NCBI GenBank assembly: GCA_036571765.1
Contig: BROE01000001.1
Span: 3,292,457 to 3,356,456 of the forward strand
Source of the DNA: Plecoglossus altivelis
Taxonomy: Eukaryota; Chordata; Actinopteri; Osmeriformes; Plecoglossidae
Direction: 5' to 3'
DNA: 64,000 nucleotides
Each line of letters starts with the position of its first letter. The stretch's first letter is position 1. Under the pieces are notes generated by a model. The model saw nothing but the letters and a program-made list of their open reading frames with translations. It had not been told where the DNA came from and made no database searches. A program made the position numbers and the translations under genes. Shown here piece by piece: positions 13,701-23,483 of this stretch.

Positions 13701-16668
13701 TATGGGAAGTGGAGGTAAGACAATGGCAACCAATAGAAAATGACCCTCCTGACATGACATGAAAGGTTATCGAGCTAGCCTGATGGTTCTACCATTCATC
13801 TCCGTAGACTCAGGTCCACCATCTGGGTTCTCTGTTGAGAATCAAGCTGCTGGAGCGAGTTCAGAAGTTACATCACGTCCTCGTAGAGTTCAGACAGCAG
13901 GTATTCACCACTGGTCTCCTGGACAATAGACTGTTTCATGCAAGGCTATTTGCACGCTCAATAGAGATCTCTGAAAGTGACTTTAAATTTGTAATGTAAA
14001 TCTAATTCACTACTTTTAATAGAGGGATGCTGTGTATAAAAGCAGAAAGAGGTCAGCGTAAGTTTTTGTTTTACATGAATTTGACTCTCCAGTCAAGAGC
14101 CAGTAAGTTGCTCCAGGAGCTGAGCACTGTGCCCCTGAGGCTGACCCAGAGAGCAGAGGCCCTGCTGGGCCAGAGAGAGGGAGGCGCGTGGGCTGTCTGG
14201 AGCTCCAGTCACCTGCGCCACACCCTGGCCGACAGCCTGCCACGCCTGCTGGTGCTGCTGGAGCACATCTCTCGCCTGGGACAGCAGGAGCTCAAGAGTA
14301 AGGCTCCCCGGCCAGGACACTGGCCTAACTGACCTCAAATCCACCGTCATGGTGGAGTGTTGACATTGCAGGGGTTCCTCAAAGTGTAATTGTGCGTATG
14401 TGTTAACAGGAGGAGTTTAACTGCTTACTCTCTGTCCCTCCTCCCCCAGGACCCCTGGCCACCCTGGCAGGGGCGTACCATGACGTGACAGGCCAGAGAG
14501 TGGAGGCTGTATGGCGGGGGGCGGTGGAGGTGCAGACGGCTAAACTGGTGGAGCTCATGTCCCCCGTCCTCCAGAGCCATCAACTCAGACTGCTGGCCCA
14601 GACAAGTGTCGTCGCCCTGGGCACAGGACTCGACCTGGTGGGTGGCTCTGCTGGTTCTGTCTAGGCACTGGTCTGAGATGCACGGTACCTGGATGTCTAT
14701 TTGTATTCATTGTGTCGGTAAAACCTTCCTCTGTGCGTGTGTCAGGTAAGCCAGCAGACTGCTCAATGGGTTGAGGGGAGACTCGCAGCTTCTCTCGCCG
14801 GTCTGCGGAGACGTCTAGCCTCCATCTACCGACTCTCCCCCAGGTACAGCTTCACCCACCCTGCCTCGGCCACAATCCCAACAAAACCCGTTGGTGAGCT
14901 TCTCATGCCTGTCCCCTCGACCCCTCCCCCCTCCCCCCTCCTCTCTCGACAGAGAATGCTCTGTGTCCGTGACCGTGGCCCTGCCCCTGCCGCGGGGCTC
15001 CTGGTCCAGGGTGGGGGAGGCCGGGCTGGTGGAGGTGCTGCTGGAGGAGTGTGTGCTCAAGCCCCTGCAGGCCCTCTCCTCCGTGAGGCCCAGCGCGGAG
15101 CTGTACCGCCTCAAGAGGAGGATCATGGACAGCCCCTTCGGACGTGAGGCCGCCCCTCTCAGCATCTGGCTGTCTCCTAGGCTGTGGCTCTTCACTGCTT
15201 AGACTTGTTCAGTGCCCATTCAGTCTCTTGTTCTGTCACTGTTTTGGTCCCCCTGTTTTTTTGATATCTCTCTCAATTTCCCAGTATCTCTCTCTGTTTC
15301 TGTTCTTTGTCTTGCTCTCTCCCTTCGGTGTTTCCTCATTGTATTTCTACCCATCTCTCTCTCTCTCGCTTTAATACGCAATTGAACTTTGCTCTCCTCA
15401 TTAGATCAAGCTCTCCTGGTGGCAGACCAGTTTGGAGTTACGTTTGATGGTCACCTGTTTGAACTACCGACCCAGTGCCCTCTCCTCCTGGCCCACGACG
15501 TCTACGACAGCTCTTTCACTGTCCTGCTGAACAGAGAGGACTCCCAGCCCACCCTGGTGGTGGCATCCAAAAACAGCACTGCCACCATTCATCAGAATGG
15601 ACAGGTCAGGGATTCGATCCAAACGAGTATTGTCTCATAAATATTTACAAAAATGGTCATCCCTGATTCAACTGATACTACTGCAGGTGAACGTCAACTG
15701 TCATGGAATTCAAACGTCCTACGGTGACAGCGATCTGGTCATCAAGAAGGACTCAAACCTTGTAGAAGTATCCATTCAAGATGGCATGTCAGTGTCATGT
15801 GACCCACTGCTCGGCTTGTGCAGTATAACTCTAGATGGGTGGTTACATGGTGAGAAAACGATATATCCTGTGTTTTGTTAATCTATCACATTTCCACTTA
15901 TCAATACAAAGTTAATAATAGATTTAATTGTATTGTTTGCAGGTGTGTCTTCTGGCCTCCTAGGAACTAATGATAATGAAGCAGGAAATGACTTCACTTC
16001 TCCTGATGGCTTGCAGGCTGACAACATTGCTGACTTTGCGCACAGCTGGCAGGTGGGCAAAGACTAGTTCTTGAACATGCTCATGATCTTTCATAAGCTT
16101 TCATTTCTATTGCAAAACATATCTGTACCTGCAGGTGAGGCCAGAGTGTGGTGGGGAACCGACATCAGCCGAGCCCTGTGCTAATATGGTGTCTGACCTA
16201 GTGAACTGTCGTTTCTTCTTCTCTGCCCCGGACTCTCCGTTGGCCTCATGTTTTAGAGTGGTGAGTACAATCACTTCTCACTTATTACATTCCCATTTTT
16301 GTTCCATAAGCAGACACTTTTGTCCAAAGTGACTTATGAAAAGTGCATTTAGGAAGTACCGCAGATCATCATGGATGAGAGGTGCACAGTACTAACAGAA
16401 TGTTCAACCAGGATGTGAATGGTAAAAAGTACAAGACAAAGAATTGCGTTCATTAACTTTCCCCCAAATTCATAATCGTATCTCGTCTTTCTTTCCTTCT
16501 CCTTCTCAGGTGGACCCGGCCCAGTTCCTACGAGTGTGTGAGAGGAGCCATTGTGGCTCCATCCAGAGCCCTATCAGAGGCCCCTGCAGGCTAGCGGCTG
16601 CTTTTGTCCACATCTGCCAGAGAAACTACGTTCCGCTGGAGATCCCTGTTCAGTGTTTCGCACTATAG
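105..16668 (+). CDS. Giant apolipophorin/apoB-like lipid transfer protein with C-terminal vWD domain (3' part, ~50 exons)
   Basis: About 50 exons join in frame, from one starting near 105 (after an AG acceptor) to the TAG at 16666-16668, giving roughly 3,100 residues; the start and any vitellogenin-N lipid-binding module lie outside the window. The visible part is mostly amphipathic beta-strand sequence with recurring 'L-x-H-S' and 'G-L-P' motifs, like the lipid-binding beta-sheets of apoB, apolipophorin and vitellogenin. Most exons are 80-250 bp; one is about 1.1 kb (5519-6638). The last exons (15406-16668) encode a vWF type D domain: the Ca-loop motif GLLGTNDNEAGNDF (exon near 15943-16053) matches the GLxGxxDxExxxDF pattern of such proteins, and a Cys-rich C8-like tail follows (16135-16668). 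A C-terminal vWD after such repeats is known in insect apolipophorin; vertebrate apoB lacks it and vitellogenin is organised differently. Secretion and lipid carriage are inferred. No gene symbol is assigned. Confidence 0.7.
4660..4703. repeat. (CT)n microsatellite in an intron of the lipid transfer-like gene
   Basis: About 22 uninterrupted CT dinucleotides lie just after the donor of the exon ending near 4629. No function is indicated. Confidence 0.95.
7794..7810. repeat. Poly(G) run
   Basis: Seventeen consecutive G residues in the middle of a ~630-bp intron (7396-8028). The rest of that intron holds nothing recognisable. Confidence 0.9.
10441..10620. repeat. CA-rich then TG-rich microsatellite intron
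   Basis: A CA/CAAACATG tract (10441-10525) is followed by a TG tract (10577-10620), filling the short intron between the exons ending at about 10427 and starting at about 10623. The two halves are roughly complementary, so the intron could fold back on itself. Confidence 0.85.
11474..11615 (-). mobile_element. tRNA-derived SINE (minus orientation)
   Basis: Read on the minus strand, the element begins with GGGGCACCCTGG, then TGGCTCGCTGGGTAGAGC, which resembles an RNA polymerase III box A, and about 40 bp further GGGATCAATTC, which resembles a box B. This spacing is typical of tRNA-derived SINEs in fish. It sits inside an intron of the lipid transfer-like gene (about 11426-11714). The limits are approximate and no clear target-site duplication was found. 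Confidence 0.6.
12355..12435. repeat. (TG)n/(TGTGTC)n microsatellite
   Basis: A TG-rich simple repeat in the intron just before the exon starting near 12441. Confidence 0.9.
15406..16668 (+). other. vWF type D domain plus Cys-rich tail of the giant lipid transfer-like protein
   Basis: Five exons (about 15406-15604, 15687-15850, 15943-16053, 16135-16260, 16511-16668) encode the C-terminal module. It opens with a 'VTFDGHLFELP' strand typical of the start of vWD domains, continues through a paired-Cys stretch (VNCHG ... SVSCDPLLGLC) and reaches the calcium-loop motif GLLGTNDNEAGNDF. The tail carries about ten cysteines, as expected for a C8-like extension. The reading frame is open through every junction, with no sign of decay. 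Confidence 0.8.
16300..16400. repeat. Interspersed repeat fragment (SINE/LINE-tail type)
   Basis: This stretch, in the last intron of the lipid transfer-like gene, contains 'cagacacttttgtccaaagt' followed by gacttat. I recall this as a sequence found in many copies in teleost genomes. The assignment rests on memory of the motif only, and the family and boundaries are uncertain. Confidence 0.35.
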
Positions 16669-16988
16669 CCACTGTTTTGTGTTCCATCAAGAGTTCTCAT
16701 GTTCTCCTCTTAGACAGGAGGGTAGCAGATAAGGACCTTGATGGAATCCAAGCCCATATTAAGAGAGAGCTTGGCCCAAAACTGTGTCCAGATCAGTTAA
16801 CAGGCTGAGACACGCTGTCCCCACAAAGATGCAGTCAGACCACTTGGACTCCAGAACCATACTGCTCGAGTGCTTCACTTTTCATTCCTATCATGTTCGT
16901 CGGACCATGCGGACTGTTGTTATTCATTGCTGCATGCCTCCAGCTGTGATGTTGTTTGGAGAATAGCCAGTTACTTTGTGTGGTAGTA

Positions 16989-16994
16989 ATTAAA
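16989..16994 (+). terminator. Candidate poly(A) signal (ATTAAA) of the lipid transfer-like gene
   Basis: ATTAAA lies about 320 bp after the stop codon. The stretch 16669-17288 otherwise holds only the 3' ends of two convergent genes; an ATTAAA on the minus strand at 17242-17247 could serve atp6v0d2. Confidence 0.4.
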
Positions 16995-17288
16995 ATAATG
17001 ATCTGAGACCACATTTCCTATGAGAGTCCATCGTTGGTCTAAATACTATGAAAAAGGTTTTTGTCATTTGGAAGCCGTAATATAAGGGAAAGGTCAGCAA
17101 ATGATCAAATAAGAAAAAAGCTGATATTTTGCAGATATTTTGGTAGACCTTTAATGTGATTGTCTTGAAATCGTTTCTTACTTGTGTACCTATTTGCGTA
17201 TCCTACAATCAATGTACTATGTCCATCGACGACAAGACCGTTTTAATAAAAGCCGGCGTTTCCCTCGGACACCGAAAACACGTTGCCT

Positions 17289-20200
17289 CTACAAGATAGG
17301 TATGTAGTTGTCGATCTTGGACCTCTGCCTCTGCGTGACACATTCGGCAATCCAGATGATGTTGCGCGCCTCCTGCTCCTTCAGCCGGATGTAGGCGTAG
17401 AACACGCCCAGGTGGAACTGCTGCAGGAAGGCCAGGGTGTTGAGCTTCACCTGGGGGGAGGGGGGATGGGGGGGGAGGCAACGCAAGGAGGGAATCGACA
17501 GGAATTCCCCTTCATGTCATCACGCCTTTAAGCGATCAAACTGTTTCTGAATGTGTTTCAGCGGAGATGTTTCGAGTCACTCATTTCCATTTTGGTCCGA
17601 TCAGGAGTTTGACAGCAACAAGAATGAAAAGTACCTCACGCTCAAAGAATCTGTCCTCCAGGGTCTTGGCTTCAGACTCTGCTTCTCCGTCATCGAAGAT
17701 GAGTTTATACTCCTGGGGGTTGGATATCAGCTCAGTTACTACAACCATGCCGTCCAAGTACTATTCGTCCTGCATGGAGTTGCCAAGTTGAAAACCTGCT
17801 GGGCTCCAATACGTATCGACAGAATCATGTTTCAGTATCACAAAGAACTGCTAGCTGAGGTAGTTTAGCGCTGGTCTTACACGGTAGTAGTCCGCCACAG
17901 CCTTGACTTGTTCGTAGTCCTCTGCCCTTGACAGCATCCGGAGGCCCTCGGGGTGCAGTTTCCCACAGGAGGGATAGAGGGCGCTCCTCTCCCCCCCACT
18001 CAGCTCCGTCCCAAACGAGTTCACTGTGATGATGAAGGCTCGACGGTCAGCCTCAAACTGCAGCATGTGCACACACATGCACACACATGCACACACACAC
18101 ACACATGCACACACACGTGCACACGCACACACTGGATACATTACAGGATACACAACAGTGGTAATACAGAATACGTAACATCTATGGATTCTGTAGAATG
18201 CATTTAAATAACTACAGAGTTAAAATAGCTTACTACAGACATGTTAGTGGAATAGTTTACTTTTAAACGTACTGTAATTGTATTTAAAATTACAATAGGT
18301 TTGGAACTATGTGTGACTAATTGAGAGTTGGACAGAGGAAGTTAGAGATTAGGGTTAATTACAGTACCTCCAGGATAGGACACATAATATCCTCAGTTGC
18401 TCCGCCAAGTTTACTGCAAAATGAGTGAAAGGACTCTATATATGCCTGTCCACAAGACAGAAAAGAGACAATAACGTCAGGTTAGGTCACTGTCCTCTCA
18501 CTTGCAGAGAACGCCTCGTCGTTTTCTAACAGACCTTTGGAAGACCCAGACCTCGTATTCCCTTATTCTCTGTAACATAAAGTGATCGGAAAAGCACTAT
18601 CCCAGCTGCACTGCCCTGCATGTCATACTATCACGATGTTCATACAGCAAAGGTTGAATTCATTCGATTTGAGATTCCTTTGACATGGTCATCCTACGTC
18701 TTCCCTCTGTCACACTTATTGGGACAAATGCTAAATCACTTTTGTTTTCTTTTATTTTCCAACTCACTTTGTAGAGTTTGTTCCTGAGGATCTCGGCTCC
18801 CATCTCATCCAGGTCAGACTCAGAAACAGCATCCTGGAAAAAAGGAGCTGCCAAGACCAAAAGACGCATCCATGATGCTAAGTCAAGTGTAAGATGCAGC
18901 ATCTATCTATCTCTGATAGAGAAAGCACATGTTATTTAACAACGCTGACAATTTGATTCATACTACTGCTCTAAACTGATTTGGGGCCAGCCCAAAGTCA
19001 AACCTCTGCACACGGCCTGGATGAACACTCGTACGTAGGGCCGTACATGGTTTGAAGACATGCTCACCATCCCACCACAGATACACTCAAAACAAATGAT
19101 CACTGTCTGAGGAACAAATCTGATCTTCCATTTGTCTGGATACTATTTGGTAATAAGTTTCCCTCTGGCCCCTGCCTCAGGTATTAAGAGTGGCTTGTCG
19201 TAGAAAGCAGCATTTACCCAGAGGAGTATCCACCATTATGCTGCAATAGAGCTCAGAAGGGGTACGGGCGATGCCGACCGCTGCCATCTGGTCAAACACT
19301 CCCAACGGGTGACACCGTGGCAACAGCTCAGATACGTCTCTCTTCCTCAGGACACCAGTAATTAGGAGCACCACATTGTCAATCATGTAGCTGTACCTAT
19401 GGCAACAGAGGGGGAGGGACTCAAAATCCTTCACGACCTTACTTTTTAAAATTAATGTATCTTTTGCCTCCTGGCTGTAATTCAACCCTTAAACTGCCAG
19501 TGGTTGATATATCAGTTTGGTTGATATATCAGTGCTTTAAGTGATGGAAATGTCTGTAGTCATAAAAAATGATATAGGACAGAAGAAAGGGTGGATTTAC
19601 AGACTATTTTAAGTGGGCTGTGTTACTAGAAAAAAGGATTAAGAACTGACATGAAACTTACTAAGTAACGTGTAAGCCCTTGGGGACTCATAGCTTCCTA
19701 ATTCTTTACAGAAGCTACAAAAAGCTCTCTATATTTGGATGCCTGTTTTACAGTTTCTCCCCCAAAATCTAGATTGATCTGGAAGTACCTACTTTTTCAA
19801 GCGGAAAGAATGCAGCCAGGTATCTATGAATAACTCATAGTATAATGACAACTAAAGGGAATACAGGGAGGATTAAAAGGAGTATGACCTCTGAGTTCTT
19901 GTTAGTTAAACCCAAACTGGGATTCCTAGACTTTCCATGTGATTCTTATTAGAAATCGTACATATCTTGCAATTAAAGCTGAACAGTTTTAAATCTAACC
20001 GGTCCAAACTACGTTTATGAAGTGTCCTTTAACATACAGCCTGCACACGCACACACTCCCATTTTGAAATAGAAAACAGCTATGAGGGATTTGGGAAGAA
20101 ATACAAGGGTTTCACTGTGTTATGATTTACGTTGACTCTTAAGAATGTGTAGAAGAAACCTAATAATAACGTAATATGCTATGTAGTGTGGCAATTATTA

Positions 20201-21301
20201 TATAATATAATTATATATCATCATGTATGGATATCATCCATAATTCATTCTGATCCCCTGAGAGAGCCAAACATTTCTTGCACTTAGGGGTCAAACAAGG
20301 GCAATGGGAGTGTGTTGTCTTACGTTATGTAATCCAGGAAGATGGACAGTGGTGGAACAGAGTGGGAACGCAGGCTCCGAAACTCTACCAGTAGGTTCTC
20401 CTTCAGTTTCTGGTCCACGAGGGACACGGTCAGGTCGTCGCTAGAGGATGACAGCAGCCTGCCGTAGTCGGTGCTCTGCAGATGCAGCTTCATGTCTACA
20501 ACAACAGAGAAGAAGTTCTGGTCATTCCAGGTGTCGAAAACATCAGCGTCCGTGCATGCCCACTGTTACTGAGCATGCCCACTGTTACTGAGCATGCCCA
20601 CTGTTACTGAGCATGCCCACTGTTACTGGGCATGCCCACTGTTACTGAGCATGCCCACTGTTACTGAGCATGCCCACTGTTACTGGGCATGTCCACTGTT
20701 ACTGGGCATGTCACTGTTACTGGGCATGTCACTGTTACTGGGCATGTCACTGTTACTGGGCATGTCCACTGTTACTGGGCATGTCACTGTTACTGGGCAT
20801 GTCCACTGTTACTGGGCATGTCACTGTTACTGTAAGTCCACACTGCATCCTACATGTGAGATGTAGCATGTCAAGGCGTGGAAGATGAATGGAAATAGCC
20901 AGAGCTGTGGTTGCGTGTCGAGACCATCGCTCCCTAACCTACAAGTTCAGGTCCGGTCTAGAGCTGACGTATGTCTGGCTGGTCATAACTCTTTGCTTTT
21001 CAATCCACAACTGAGGTTACAGACAACACACACGTTTCAGTGGGATTCATGGGATTTCTTAATGCAAAGTATTAATGAATTGATGAGGTCGTCCAGAAAA
21101 CAATGTCCGCCACTAACAAAATCTACCATCATTGTGGATGACATGGTGTCAGAACTTACATGGCTACTTACCCTCCAGAGTGTCACATTGTGTCAGGTTA
21201 TGATAATCGACACGAGTCAGGATCCCTGACTTGAATCCTCGTACTAGACCCTCCAGATACCCATGGTCCACATTGAAGCAAAGCTCCGGTAAAACAGACA
21301 T
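17289..21301 (-). CDS. atp6v0d2: V-type proton ATPase subunit d (d2-like)
   Basis: Subunit d is the peripheral stalk-cap protein of the V-ATPase Vo sector; it couples the central rotor to the membrane c-ring in endosomes, lysosomes and acid-secreting membranes. Eight exons on the minus strand (21172-21301, 20324-20495, 19218-19396, 18768-18847, 18368-18445, 17881-18057, 17635-17712, 17289-17450) join into 351 residues, the normal family length. Recognisable stretches are FNVDHGYLEGLVRG near the N-terminus, YSYMIDNVVLLITG, FEADRRAFIITVNSFGTELS, KTLEDRFFERE and the C-terminal KIDNYIPIL. It shares features with both d1 and d2; the divergence from the almost invariant d1 and the linkage to agrp2 and snx16 favour d2. 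The start MSVLPELCFNVD aligns with the family start. Confidence 0.92.
18061..18132. repeat. (CA)n microsatellite
   Basis: A CA-rich repeat with interspersed 'catg' units lies immediately upstream (minus-strand sense) of the exon 17881-18057, directly against its acceptor. Confidence 0.9.
20554..20832. repeat. atp6v0d2: Minisatellite in intron 1 of atp6v0d2
   Basis: About 15 tandem copies of a unit close to GCATGCCCACTGTTACTGA (19 bp). The left copies are 19 bp; several right copies lack two bases ('gcatgtcactgttactgg', 17-18 bp), so the array is a mosaic of two unit lengths. It lies about 60 bp upstream, in gene sense, of exon 2. Confidence 0.95.
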
Positions 21302-23483
21302 CCTCTCAGGCGATGCGTCTCTTTACAAGGTCGTTCACAGTGTCTCCTCGCCAGACGCTTTGTGTTATTTGTCAGCCTGTCACTCTGGGTGTTCCAGCTT
21401 ACTTCCTCTTTTACTCCACTGACTGGTCCTCATGGGATCTCTTCTTCCTCTTTGACTCATTTGATATTGTAGTTCTCAAAACATCTGTACAAAAGGCCAC
21501 GTTCGCCTTCAGGATATGAATGCTTTGTTATTTCAAATCAATGATGCTACATTGAACAACAATTATGGAAGGTTTTTTTTAAACAGGCATTAAATGCAGA
21601 TGACTCCAAGCAGCTCCACAAACCTGATGGACCTCACGTTAGCAGACCCCAGCGGATGCAATCAGCAGACTGTGGGCCCCAAATGGAGTCCGTGGTGTGT
21701 TGAGTATAAAACAATCCTTTACACCTGACCTCTGTCTCTGTGTAAAGACTTTATGTTTAGCATATACCAAGAACAGAATAGGATCCCTGATGGCCAAAAC
21801 AAACAGTCTGGGACCGCTGAAAGAGTCTCGGCCAAGGTACAACCATGACTAACCATGGTCCTGCTGGGAACTAGAATCATGGTCATTTAACTGACTACAA
21901 AGTTGATGCGGCAAAGAAAAAAAACACACGTTATTCATTTATTTGAAATAGCCTGCAGCCTGATGCTGTAGCTTTCTGGCACCTTGCATCGTGCATCAGA
22001 AGTTTATTGTCAACTCATAATTGATGCATTCCTGCAATGTGCGTTCATGGTTTAAGAAGTTAGCTATGGCTCCCACGACACCAGTGATCTGCAACTTGAG
22101 CAGATGAATTTGGGCCATAATGTGTAGAATCTACTTAAGTCTAAGTAACTTACAATCTGCTGTGGCTGTGGTCTTTGAATTCATGCATATCCCAATCCTC
22201 CAATGAGCATATTTCACCATGTGAGAGAGTGTTGAGAGGCCCCTGAGTGAGGCTGTGTGACTGCGTGTGTTTTATGCCTATCAGAGAGTAATGCTCTGGA
22301 CAACAGCTTGCTGATTTTCCACTTGTGGTTTGATATGTGGAGAAAGGGGGAAGCACAGCCAGAAAATCGAAATATACGTGTCACCTTCGTTGGATTTATC
22401 ATAACTCTACACTTTCCTGCATCTTCAGTTTAATTTGATTGCATGCACCTTTTGTATATTTATTGATCAGCTGTTTATTTCCATATTAAACCCCATATGC
22501 TTGGATTACAAACAAAGGTTGCTGTTAAATGAGCATCCCAGTGCAATACTGTTTTGCCAACAGTTAGACATGTGAGCAGCAATAAAATGAGGATAACAAA
22601 CGGATAACAGGATTCTTATTGAATAGTAGAAGCAAATGGTGCAGGTATTTTCTACAAGTCATTACAAAACCATGAAAACTTAATGCAGAAAAACCTATCC
22701 ACAATGCCTCTATTGTGTCAGTATGTAAAAGATTTAATCAAATCCATGTATATGCCCTATTTACCATTAACGTCACAGAGAGCTTTCCAGTATTGCTTAG
22801 ATGTCAACATCAGAGATCCAACCTTAGATTCTTGAGAAGACATAAGAAAATTTCCAATATACTGTACATTTGCAACATACACAAAGTGTGTATGAGTCAG
22901 GTGTGTTGTGTAGAAGTGTTTAACCAATGTTTTTGTGTGTTCGGCATGGTTTGGGATGCATGGTCATCTGTTTCCACAGTGTGACTCACAGTTGGTCCTT
23001 TTAGCTTAGTTTTGAAGTATGACTTGGACCGCGGATGTGTCAAATATGAACAAACTTGACATAGTCATGAATTGTTTTGTGCTGTAAACTTAAAGTGAAA
23101 ATATAATGTGTAGATGAAAAAGAAAAAGAGAAAAAAGATAATGATGTTTTCCAGGTTGATTTAGTCCATCAGCATCAGTCATTTTCTTGACAGTAGTTCC
23201 AGGCTATTTGTATACTATGTTTGCTGATGATAGTAACACGAATCCTTACCATTAAGAATCAGAACAGTTTGAGTGTGCCTGGGTTTCTGTCTGTGTACAA
23301 GTGTATGAGGTAGATGTACAGTGTGTGAGAGCTTTGTGAGAGTTGCTGATTGTAGTTCTATCATCCAGCAAACGAAAATGCCTGTGTGCGTGCGTGCATG
23401 TGTTCACTTTTAGTCTGGACTTCGAATGGAAAAGAGAGTGTGAGACAGCAGTCTGTGGTTGTGAGACATCAGCCTGTGGGTGT
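21302..23483. other. Intergenic interval between agrp2 and atp6v0d2
   Basis: About 2.2 kb with no coding exon recognised. Both flanking genes run on the minus strand, so it should contain the agrp2 3' UTR and the atp6v0d2 promoter. A minus-strand AATAAA near 22460 is a possible agrp2 poly(A) signal. Confidence 0.5.

Noticed and set aside
20594..20888. Open frames with repeated His-Cys-Tyr-Trp-Ala-Cys
   Set aside because: Translation of the minisatellite, with no start context or splice signal.
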